From Bacteroidales bacterium (GTDB lineage: Bacteria > Bacteroidota > Bacteroidia > Bacteroidales > VadinHA17), in the NCBI GenBank assembly GCA_017882245.1, contig JADGPV010000112.1, positions 1 to 7,879 on the forward strand: a DNA stretch of 7,879 nucleotides. The letters run 5' to 3'. A program made the position numbers and the translations under genes. Below are positions 1 through 6,565 of the stretch, piece by piece (position 1 is the first letter of the stretch; each line of letters starts with the position of its first letter). The notes under the pieces are model-generated. The model saw only the letters and a list, made by a program, of their open reading frames with translations, was not told the origin of the DNA and ran no database searches.

Positions 1-684
1 AATTGTGAATACCATGACTCTGGAAAGTTTCCTGCCCATTCTGTTAAGAAAGAGAACATTCTGATCGATGATCACAGGCATGGTCATTCTTCGCGTCAGG
101 TAGTTATCTATCTCCCTCAGCGCTACTGAACCGACAGGTACCAGTCTCTGCTTGTTTCCCTTTCCGGTTACGATAACAAAACCTTCAGTCCGGTGTATGT
201 CTGTCAGCTTCATGTTCACCAGCTCCGATACACGCAGTCCGCAGCCGTACATAGTTTCAATAATAGCTTTGTTCCTGTGACCTTCAGGAGTGCTCAGGTC
301 AATGGCATTTACTATCTTGTCTATTTCGTCTACGGAAAGCACTTCGGGCAGTTTCATGCCTGTTCTGGGCGATTCAAGCAGTGCAGAAGGGTCATCACTT
401 ATGATCTTCTCAATAAGAAGGTACCGGCAGAAAGACCTTACACCTGAGATAAGCCTGGCCTGGGTTTTTGCAGAATCATTACTGCCCGCCGTGAATGCCA
501 CGAAATCGCTCAGGTCCTGATATGTGAGATCTGAGGGACTTTTTTCGTTCTTATTTTCATGAATATAGCTGCTGAGTTTGCGGACATCATTCAGGTAAGC
601 CTGAACACTGTTGGGTGAGAGTGACCGCTCAATCCCGAGGTAACTTTTGAACCCATTCACTGCGTTTTTCCAATCTGTTGTCAT
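1..684 (-). CDS. xerD: Tyrosine site-specific recombinase XerD (5' part, cut by window edge)
   Basis: The reverse strand reads 228 codons from ATG at 684-682 to base 1 without a stop; the C-terminal ~70 residues lie outside. XerD/XerC-type recombinases cut and rejoin DNA at dif to resolve chromosome dimers before cell division. Residues ~1-105 fit the N-terminal SAM-like core-binding domain (SLSPNSVQAYLNDV near residue 22, then RLISGVRSFCRYLL near 97). The catalytic domain follows: GCGLRVSEL carries the first catalytic Arg (R151), and TGKGNKQRLVPV carries the beta-hairpin Lys (K175). The visible part ends in FLNRMGRKLSRVMVFTI, just before the expected HxLRH box, so the second Arg, the His residues and the nucleophilic Tyr cannot be checked. 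An upstream ATG at 692 is out of frame and stops after three codons, so 684 is the start. No strong Shine-Dalgarno is present. It could be XerC or another family member; the divergent aroQ neighbour and sequence style favour XerD. Confidence 0.9.
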   Translation of the reverse strand, partial: MTTDWKNAVNGFKSYLGIERSLSPNSVQAYLNDVRKLSSYIHENKNEKSPSDLTYQDLSDFVAFTAGSNDSAKTQARLISGVRSFCRYLLIEKIISDDPSALLESPRTGMKLPEVLSVDEIDKIVNAIDLSTPEGHRNKAIIETMYGCGLRVSELVNMKLTDIHRTEGFVIVTGKGNKQRLVPVGSVALREIDNYLTRRMTMPVIIDQNVLFLNRMGRKLSRVMVFTI

Positions 685-703
685 GAGGTCATCTGCTCCG
701 TTT

Positions 704-711
704 CAAAGTTA
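704..711 (-). promoter_or_regulatory. Candidate Bacteroidota -7 promoter box for xerD
   Basis: Read on the minus strand the bases are TAACTTTG, a full match to the Bacteroidota -7 consensus TAnnTTTG. It lies 20 bases before the xerD ATG, which would give a leader of roughly 13-15 bases. No clear TTG-type -33 element is seen about 20 bases further upstream, so the call rests on one box and position. Confidence 0.45.
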
Positions 712-727
712 TATCATTATATATAAC
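708..727. repeat. 7-bp perfect inverted repeat in the divergent promoter region
   Basis: GTTATAT (708-714) and ATATAAC (721-727) are exact reverse complements separated by six bases (cattat). The left arm overlaps the candidate xerD -7 box, and the right arm lies about 24 bases upstream of the candidate aroQ -7 box. A dyad of this size and spacing could be an operator for a dimeric regulator. The region is AT-rich, so chance symmetry is a real alternative. Confidence 0.35.
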
Positions 728-750
728 AGTCATAAATCCGGTCATTTCTT

Positions 751-758
751 TATTTTTG
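751..758 (+). promoter_or_regulatory. Candidate Bacteroidota -7 promoter box for aroQ-pyk unit
   Basis: TATTTTTG matches TAnnTTTG exactly and is followed by CA, giving the TTTGCA ending common at Bacteroidota promoters. It lies 36 bases before the aroQ ATG, implying a leader of about 30 bases. A TTG-type -33 element is not evident at the expected distance. This would be the main promoter for aroQ and probably for pyk and the genes behind it. Confidence 0.5.
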
Positions 759-794
759 CATTACAGGTCATTACCAGTGGTCTGTTAACATGCA

Positions 795-1220
795 ATGAAG
801 ATAGAGATAATAAACGGGCCAAATCTGAACCTTCTTGGTGCAAGGGAGCCAGGAATTTACGGAAACCAGGGTTTTGAGGCGTATATGAAAGAGCTTGAGA
901 AAGGGTTCCCGGAGGTTTCATTTAAATTCTCGCAATCAGATATTGAAGGTGAGATTGTCACGCTGATACAGGCCGCGGGCGTGCGTTCAGATGGCCTGAT
1001 CATCAATCCCGGCGGCTATACACACACCTCGGTGGCTATTGCCGATGCCGTAGCAGCCATTAAGATACCCGTCCTTGAAGTACATATTTCAAACCTTTTA
1101 TCAAGGGAAAATTTCCGCCATACAAGTCTGACCGGAAGGTATTGCAGAGGAACAATCATGGGACTTGGACTTGATGGGTACCGGCTTGCAGTGGAAGCTA
1201 TCCTGGAAATACTCAAATAA
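795..1220 (+). CDS. aroQ: Type II 3-dehydroquinate dehydratase (AroQ)
   Basis: This cytoplasmic enzyme removes water from 3-dehydroquinate to give 3-dehydroshikimate, the third step of the shikimate route to aromatic amino acids. The 141 residues match the short, single-domain type II family, which usually forms dodecamers. The N-terminal NGPNLNLLGAREPGIYG motif is complete: R17 and Y22 match the catalytic Arg and Tyr of the flexible lid loop. INPGGYTHTSVAIADA (from I70) holds substrate-binding N71, and EVHISN holds the catalytic His H97. R108 in FRHTSL fits the substrate-binding Arg. All key residues are present, so the enzyme should be active. Type I enzymes (AroD, Schiff-base Lys) are unrelated. 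The start at 795 begins directly with the conserved MKIEIINGPN. An ATG at 790 is out of frame and stops after two codons. The gene diverges from xerD and lies 11 bases before pyk. Confidence 0.97.
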   Translation: MKIEIINGPNLNLLGAREPGIYGNQGFEAYMKELEKGFPEVSFKFSQSDIEGEIVTLIQAAGVRSDGLIINPGGYTHTSVAIADAVAAIKIPVLEVHISNLLSRENFRHTSLTGRYCRGTIMGLGLDGYRLAVEAILEILK

Positions 1221-1231
1221 TAACTGTTAAA

Positions 1232-2689
1232 ATGATAAATGACCTTCTGAATAAGAGGACCAAAATCGTAGCTACAATTTCTGACAAGAACTGTGAACCC
1301 GATTTTCTGAGGCAACTGTTCGAGGCAGGAATGGACGTAGTGAGGGTTAACTCCGCACATCTTGATCCCGAAGGTGCGATAAAGATCATCAGTAATGCAA
1401 GGAGTGTGTCTGATAAAATTTCTGTCATACTTGATACCAAAGGACCGGAGATAAGAACCACGATCTGCGATGAGCCGTTGAAATTCCTCAAGGGGCAGAG
1501 TGTGAAGATTGCCGGTCACTCAGATGAAAAAACAACGCTTCAGGTCATTAACGTTAACTACAGGGATATTGCGATGTTCGTCCCTACCGGGGTTTACATA
1601 CTTATCGATGACGGTGAGCTTGAAATTAAAATCACGGAGAAGGATGGCGACATTCTTGTGGGAAGGATTGAAAATGACGGGGTACTTGGCTCAAGGAAGA
1701 CTGTAAATATTCCCCAGGTAAGGATCAATCTTCCTTCAGTGAGCGAACGTGACCTGACCTTTATAGACCTGGCTGTAAAACTTGATGTTGAATTCATTGC
1801 GCATTCATTCGTAAGATCAAAGGAAGATGTGCTTGCTGTTCAGAAACTGCTTGACAGCCATGACAGCAAGATCAAGATCATAGCAAAGATTGAAAACCAG
1901 CAGGGGGTAGACAATCTTGAAGAGATCATGGATAATTGTTATGCTATAATGGTGGCACGCGGCGATCTGGCTATTGAAGTACCCTTTGAGAGGATACCGG
2001 GTATTCAGCGGGCAATAATCGGAAAATGCATTGAAAAACGCAAGCCGGTAATTGTGGCCACTCAGATGCTCCATTCGATGATAACAAATCCCCGCCCGAC
2101 ACGTGCCGAGGTGAGTGACGTGGCAAATGCGGTTTACAGTCAGACAGATGCCGTGATGTTAAGCGGTGAAACAGCTGCCGGAAAATATCCGCTGGAGTCT
2201 GTAAGAACAATGACGAAGATAGCCTGTGAGATAGAAGGTGAGAAAGACCAGTATATTGAGATGCCTGCAGGATCACTGAGCGGTGAGGTATCAGCTTATC
2301 TGGCTAAGGTTGCGGTGAAAACTTCAATAAGGATAAATGCCAGGACCATCCTTGCAGATACTGTAAATGGCACTGCAATAAGGAACATGGCAGCCTTCAG
2401 AGGCATAAAACCGATAGTAGCCCTGTGCTATTCGTACCGTACAATGAGAGAGCTCTCGCTCTCTTATGGCGTGATACCTGTTTATATGGAAAAGAAACAG
2501 TCTGTCGATGAGTTCATCCGTGTTTCTCTGAGGGACTTGCTCAGTAAGCATGATCTTAATGACAATGACATTATTGTGGTGCTTGCCGGTAACTTTTCAA
2601 GAGCTGCCGGATTCTCTTTCATAGAGGTTGGTACAGTTGAATACCTGAAGGAAAGAGTAAGGATAAGTGAAAGTGATCTGATGGCTTGA
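1232..2689 (+). CDS. pyk: Pyruvate kinase
   Basis: Pyruvate kinase transfers phosphate from phosphoenolpyruvate to ADP, giving pyruvate and ATP, the last step of glycolysis. The 485 residues fit the usual bacterial A-B-A-C length with no extra PEP-utilising domain. Visible motifs: TKIVATIS at 10-17; substrate Arg R38 in RVNSAH; DTKGPEIRT at 68-76; B domain about 77-170; IIAKIENQQGV with catalytic K219 and metal ligand E221; MVARGDLAIEVP with metal ligand D245; VATQML with T277; then the conserved NPRPTRAEVSDVANAV and MLSGETAAGKYP blocks. The C domain, about 345-480, is the usual site of allosteric control. The motif normally written RxNFSHG is RVNSAHL here, changing a residue that in muscle enzyme contributes to the potassium site. 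The gene starts 11 bases after aroQ, so co-transcription is likely. Confidence 0.97.
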   Translation: MINDLLNKRTKIVATISDKNCEPDFLRQLFEAGMDVVRVNSAHLDPEGAIKIISNARSVSDKISVILDTKGPEIRTTICDEPLKFLKGQSVKIAGHSDEKTTLQVINVNYRDIAMFVPTGVYILIDDGELEIKITEKDGDILVGRIENDGVLGSRKTVNIPQVRINLPSVSERDLTFIDLAVKLDVEFIAHSFVRSKEDVLAVQKLLDSHDSKIKIIAKIENQQGVDNLEEIMDNCYAIMVARGDLAIEVPFERIPGIQRAIIGKCIEKRKPVIVATQMLHSMITNPRPTRAEVSDVANAVYSQTDAVMLSGETAAGKYPLESVRTMTKIACEIEGEKDQYIEMPAGSLSGEVSAYLAKVAVKTSIRINARTILADTVNGTAIRNMAAFRGIKPIVALCYSYRTMRELSLSYGVIPVYMEKKQSVDEFIRVSLRDLLSKHDLNDNDIIVVLAGNFSRAAGFSFIEVGTVEYLKERVRISESDLMA

Positions 2690-2721
2690 TTTTTGCTGTA
2701 ATAAAATGAAAGGGAATTAAA

Positions 2722-5337
2722 ATGATAAAGAGAGTTTCGTCAGCAATTTTACTCTTGTTTTTGATTATATCTTCGGCACATGCAACGCATAACAGGGCCG
2801 GCGAGATAACGTACAAGCAGATCTCTGATCTGACTTATGAGGTCACAGTCACCACCTTCACATATACCCTCAGCAAAGCGGACAGGCCTTCTCTAGATTT
2901 TGAGTGGGGTGATAATTCAATTTCAAATGTATCAAGGATCTCGGAAACTTATCTCCCGAACAATTATAAGAAGAACGTCTATGTCTCCCGGCATACCTAT
3001 CCGGGTCCCGGCATATACAAAATTGTCATGCAGGATCCCAACAGGAATTACGGTGTGCTGAATATTCCGAATTCCGTCAACGTTGTATTTTCAATTTCCA
3101 CAATTCTTATAGCCAATAGTTCTATTGGTCTTAACAGCACTCCGGTTTTGTTGAATCCGCCTTATGACAAAGCTGCACTGGGGCACATATTCATTCATAA
3201 CCCGGCTGCCTATGATCCTGATGGTGACAGCCTGTCGTATAAACTGGCGGTATGCACAAAAGAAGACGCAAAGCCCATTCAGAATTATACCTTCCCGCCG
3301 GCATCACACAAGTTTTATGTTGATTCAATTTCCGGAGACCTGGTTTGGGACGCACCTACTGCCATAGGTATCTATAATGTAGCCATGGAGATACAGGAAT
3401 GGCGTGGCGGAATCAAGATCGGAGTTGTAATCAGGGACATGCAGATTGAAGTTTACGAAACAGACAATAATCCGCCTGTCACCTCGCCCCTGAATGACCT
3501 GTGCGTGGAAGCCGGCGATACCGTCACAATGGATATTTCAGCGACGGATGTGGATTTGGATTCTATCAGGCTTATTGCTACATCAGGTATATTTACGTCG
3601 ACTACATGCCCGGCTACCTTCACCACCCTTAACTCAGCTCCCGGGCTGACTACCGCGCGCCTCCGGTGGGTCACCTGTCATAGTAATGTCAGGCATCAGC
3701 CTTATGATATCATAATAAAAGCCGAGGATAACAACAGTGAGCTGCAACTGGTTGATATTGACAATATGAGTATTAAGGTTCTTGGCCCTCCGCCTGTCCT
3801 TGCCGATGTCACTCCGCATGGCAACTTTGTTCAGCTTACATGGGCTGACTATGGCACAACGGAAATTTCCGGTTTTAGCATTTACCGGCGTGAAGGAACA
3901 TCCTCACTGGTCATTGACTCGTGCTATGACGGTATTCCTCCATCAGCAGGATTTACAAAGGTCGGGTATGCATCCGGTTACAATACTTTGACTTTTACGG
4001 ATACGAATAATGGCAACGGTCTTGGTGCAGGAAAGGAATATGCCTACAGAATAGTGGCAGTATATCCAAACGGAACTGAAAGCAAACCGTCAAATGAGAT
4101 CGTAACATCGCTGATCACGGGCGTGCCGCTTATAACCCATGTCTCTATCCGCACCACCTCGCCTGCGAACGGATCTCTGACATTGTCATGGCAGAAACCG
4201 CATCATCTGGATACCATCCCGGCCAACGGACCTTATGAATACAAGATTTACAGGGCTGAGGGGATCACCGGTACTGATTACCAGCTGATAAATACTCTGC
4301 CAACAGCAGATCTCAATGATACTGTTTACATTGATACACTGATCAACACCCTTGACAAGGAATGGGTTTACAAGATCGAGTTGTACAATGCTGAGACAGG
4401 TAACGTGTTCCTGATAGGTGAGCCTGCAGTTGCCTCATCACTCTTTGCCGATGCCTCGCCAGGCGACAGGAAAGTCAGGTTTGAGCTGAAACGCAATGTG
4501 CCATGGATCAACACCGCCTACGATTTTTACCGGTATGACGGCACAACATGGCAGCTTATCGGAGGTACTGCCGGCCAGCTCACATTCGTTGATAACAACC
4601 TCGTTAACGGCACGCAGTATTGCTACTATGTTGTATCCACGGGTGGTTACCAGGGCACTGAAACACCCAAGAACCTGATCAACTTATCTCAGCAAGTCTG
4701 TGTTACTCCTGTCGACAATGAACCTCCATGCGTACCTGTTCTGACGGTGTCATCTCAGTGTGACAGTCTCTACAACACGGTTCGCTGGACTGTCATAGAC
4801 CCGTTATGTTATGAAGATGTGGCAGGCTATAAGCTTTATTATAAACAGACACCGGAGGAAGTCCCCGGGCTGCTTATTACCATAAATGACAGGGAAGTCC
4901 ATAAATATGTCCATTCGGTACCTGATTATGTTGCCGGATGTTATGCAATATCAACTTTCGACGCCATAGGAAATGAAAGCGATACATCGGCAATGGTTTG
5001 CGTTGACTACTGTAATGTCTATGAGATCCCTAACGTTTTCACTCCCAATGGCGACGATTTTAATGACTTCCTTGTCGCAAAAACCTCCGCACTTGTAGAA
5101 AGGGTGGAGTTTAAACTGTTCAACAGGGCCGGTGTGCTTGTCTTCAGTACAGAGGAGCCGAAACTCAACTGGGATGGCACTTATAAGGGAAAGGTAGTGC
5201 CGACAGGCGTCTATTATTATGACTGTGAGGTGTTTGAACGCCGGATTTCAGGTCTTGAGCAATTCCATCTCAGCGGTTTTGTTCACGTGCTGGCTGAAAA
5301 GGGTGCAGGTCCGGGAGTAATTGAAGGGAAAAAATAA
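2722..5337 (+). CDS. Secreted multi-domain protein with T9SS type-B (gliding motility-associated) C-terminal sorting domain
   Basis: The 871-residue product is probably exported by Sec and then moved across the outer membrane by the type IX secretion system. Residues 1-21 are a signal peptide (MIKR, a long hydrophobic run, cleavage after AHA). The mature start, THNRAGEITY, is typical of large Bacteroidota gliding-associated proteins. Domains in order: PKD-like region about 22-125 (FEWGDN, then HTYPGPGIYKI); cadherin/Ig-like region about 140-245 (YDPDGDSLSYKL, SGDLVWDAP); a further beta-domain about 248-354 opening NNPPVTSPL; fibronectin III-like modules about 356-465, 468-570 and 575-663; a cysteine-rich Fn3-like module about 664-765; and the CHU_C/TIGR04131-type domain about 766-858 (YEIPNVFTPNGDDFND, LFNRAGVLVF, NWDG, PTGVYYYDCEVF). 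No catalytic motif is visible, so adhesion or a matrix role is inferred. AAAGGG at 2708-2713 is a fair ribosome site. It lies 32 bases after pyk. Confidence 0.92.
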   Translation: MIKRVSSAILLLFLIISSAHATHNRAGEITYKQISDLTYEVTVTTFTYTLSKADRPSLDFEWGDNSISNVSRISETYLPNNYKKNVYVSRHTYPGPGIYKIVMQDPNRNYGVLNIPNSVNVVFSISTILIANSSIGLNSTPVLLNPPYDKAALGHIFIHNPAAYDPDGDSLSYKLAVCTKEDAKPIQNYTFPPASHKFYVDSISGDLVWDAPTAIGIYNVAMEIQEWRGGIKIGVVIRDMQIEVYETDNNPPVTSPLNDLCVEAGDTVTMDISATDVDLDSIRLIATSGIFTSTTCPATFTTLNSAPGLTTARLRWVTCHSNVRHQPYDIIIKAEDNNSELQLVDIDNMSIKVLGPPPVLADVTPHGNFVQLTWADYGTTEISGFSIYRREGTSSLVIDSCYDGIPPSAGFTKVGYASGYNTLTFTDTNNGNGLGAGKEYAYRIVAVYPNGTESKPSNEIVTSLITGVPLITHVSIRTTSPANGSLTLSWQKPHHLDTIPANGPYEYKIYRAEGITGTDYQLINTLPTADLNDTVYIDTLINTLDKEWVYKIELYNAETGNVFLIGEPAVASSLFADASPGDRKVRFELKRNVPWINTAYDFYRYDGTTWQLIGGTAGQLTFVDNNLVNGTQYCYYVVSTGGYQGTETPKNLINLSQQVCVTPVDNEPPCVPVLTVSSQCDSLYNTVRWTVIDPLCYEDVAGYKLYYKQTPEEVPGLLITINDREVHKYVHSVPDYVAGCYAISTFDAIGNESDTSAMVCVDYCNVYEIPNVFTPNGDDFNDFLVAKTSALVERVEFKLFNRAGVLVFSTEEPKLNWDGTYKGKVVPTGVYYYDCEVFERRISGLEQFHLSGFVHVLAEKGAGPGVIEGKK

Positions 5338-5343
5338 AACGGA

Positions 5344-6546
5344 ATGAAAAAAGGTGTCATTTTTCTGATCATAGTTTTTGCTTCACAGCTGATTGCCGGA
5401 CAGAGTAGATATGACGGGGTATTGAAAGCCGTCTCTTTATCGGCGAGGGGCGAGAATGAAGAAGCTGCCACGGTACTTTCCGGGTTGATTAATACTGCCC
5501 CTGATGCTGACCTGATGCTTCTCAGAGGAGAAATTTACCTGAAGTCTGCCAGGCTGAAAGAGGCGAAGAGTGATTTTATGGCTGCCGAGAACATGAAACC
5601 GGGGTCAGGGATGTACGGCCTAGCCAGATGTGCAGCTGCAGGTGGTGATGTGAAGGGAGCCGTTGCATATCTTGAGGCACATCTTAAGTCATCGTTCAGA
5701 AAGAGTGAGCCTGAAATAATGCTTGACAGCGCCTTCGGATCAATTCAGTCCTCCTCTGAATGGAAGAGCCTTTGGAAAAAAGAATGGTACAAAGGATATG
5801 AGAGGAAAAACTGGGAGATAGACCATTATTTAAAGATCGGTAAGACGGACCTTGCGGAAGAGACATGGCGGGAGCTGTCTGCAGAGTATTCAGACATGCC
5901 GGTGACGGATTACTGCAATGCAAGGATAATGATCAGCAGGGGTCAGTACCGTGAGGCTGCATCGCTGCTTGAACCGCTGGCGGTGAAGCCGGATGCCCCT
6001 GTTTCATACCTTATAGCCCTTGCTGAAGCGCGGGCCGGGGAAGGAAACTATTACGCCGCAGCCACTATATATGGAAGACTTATTAATGCTGAATATCCTG
6101 ACCCTCAGCTGCTCGTCAAAAGAGCGTCAATGCTGCTCAAAGCCGGTGACAGGGATGCAGCAAAAGCTGACCTTGGCCGATACCTCGGCCTGGATCCGGA
6201 TAACTCTGAGGCTCTTGGCCTGATAGGAAGGACCTATGCGGAAGAGGGAGCGATATATGAAGCACTGCCTTATCTTAATACTAACATTGAGCAGCACCCA
6301 GGCGAAGCAAGGGCGTTCAGCCTGCGCGGCGATGCGTGGCTTGCAGCACGAACCTGGGATAAGGCCGCGGAAGATTATACCATGAGCCTTGACATTGATC
6401 CTGACAACGGTCCTGTCAACCTGAACCTCGGAATTGCATTAATAAACACGGGCAACACCGGCGATGCCTGTCATTACCTTCGCAAGGCAAAGGAACTGGG
6501 AGAAAAAGAGGCTACAAGGTACCTGAGCAAGTATTGTATCAAATAG
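5344..6546 (+). CDS. Exported tetratricopeptide-repeat (TPR) protein, function unknown
   Basis: The 400-residue product opens with a signal peptide (MKKGVIFLIIVFASQLIAG, cleavage near residue 19). The absence of a Cys there argues against a lipoprotein, so a periplasmic location is likely. Helical TPR-like pairs fill the rest: about 23-84 (repeats with AATVLSGLI and LKEAKSDFMAAENMKP), 85-115, 155-215 (degenerate), 220-285 (YYAAATIYGRLI, DAAKADLGRYLGLDPDN), 287-320, and two good C-terminal units about 323-385 (WDKAAEDYTMSLDIDPDN, then GDACHYLRKAKELG). The C-terminus ends in a short Cys-containing helix (YLSKYCIK), a tail style common in Bacteroidota TPR proteins. TPRs mediate protein-protein contacts; no enzyme motif is seen. 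The start is six bases after the stop of the secreted T9SS cargo gene, so coupling and a related role in export or assembly are plausible but unproven. Confidence 0.88.
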   Translation: MKKGVIFLIIVFASQLIAGQSRYDGVLKAVSLSARGENEEAATVLSGLINTAPDADLMLLRGEIYLKSARLKEAKSDFMAAENMKPGSGMYGLARCAAAGGDVKGAVAYLEAHLKSSFRKSEPEIMLDSAFGSIQSSSEWKSLWKKEWYKGYERKNWEIDHYLKIGKTDLAEETWRELSAEYSDMPVTDYCNARIMISRGQYREAASLLEPLAVKPDAPVSYLIALAEARAGEGNYYAAATIYGRLINAEYPDPQLLVKRASMLLKAGDRDAAKADLGRYLGLDPDNSEALGLIGRTYAEEGAIYEALPYLNTNIEQHPGEARAFSLRGDAWLAARTWDKAAEDYTMSLDIDPDNGPVNLNLGIALINTGNTGDACHYLRKAKELGEKEATRYLSKYCIK

Positions 6547-6565
6547 GTTAAAAAATACGGGTGCC

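Noticed and set aside
193..520. Plus-strand open frames inside the recombinase region
   Set aside because: The minus strand encodes a continuous XerD-type protein with catalytic motifs over the same bases; the plus-strand frames show no protein-like pattern.
1..684. Recombinase as sign of an integrated mobile element
   Set aside because: It resembles housekeeping XerD, faces a metabolic operon, and no attachment-site repeats, tRNA or phage/transposon genes are visible.
1016..1519. 167-codon open frame on the minus strand across the aroQ-pyk junction
   Set aside because: It lies antisense to two clearly conserved enzymes, has no recognisable motif, and is explained as a shadow of their coding frames.
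2688..2695. GATTTTTG just after the pyk stop as a promoter box for the secreted-protein gene
   Set aside because: It misses the first base of TAnnTTTG and has no supporting -33 element. An internal promoter remains possible but is not supported enough to list.
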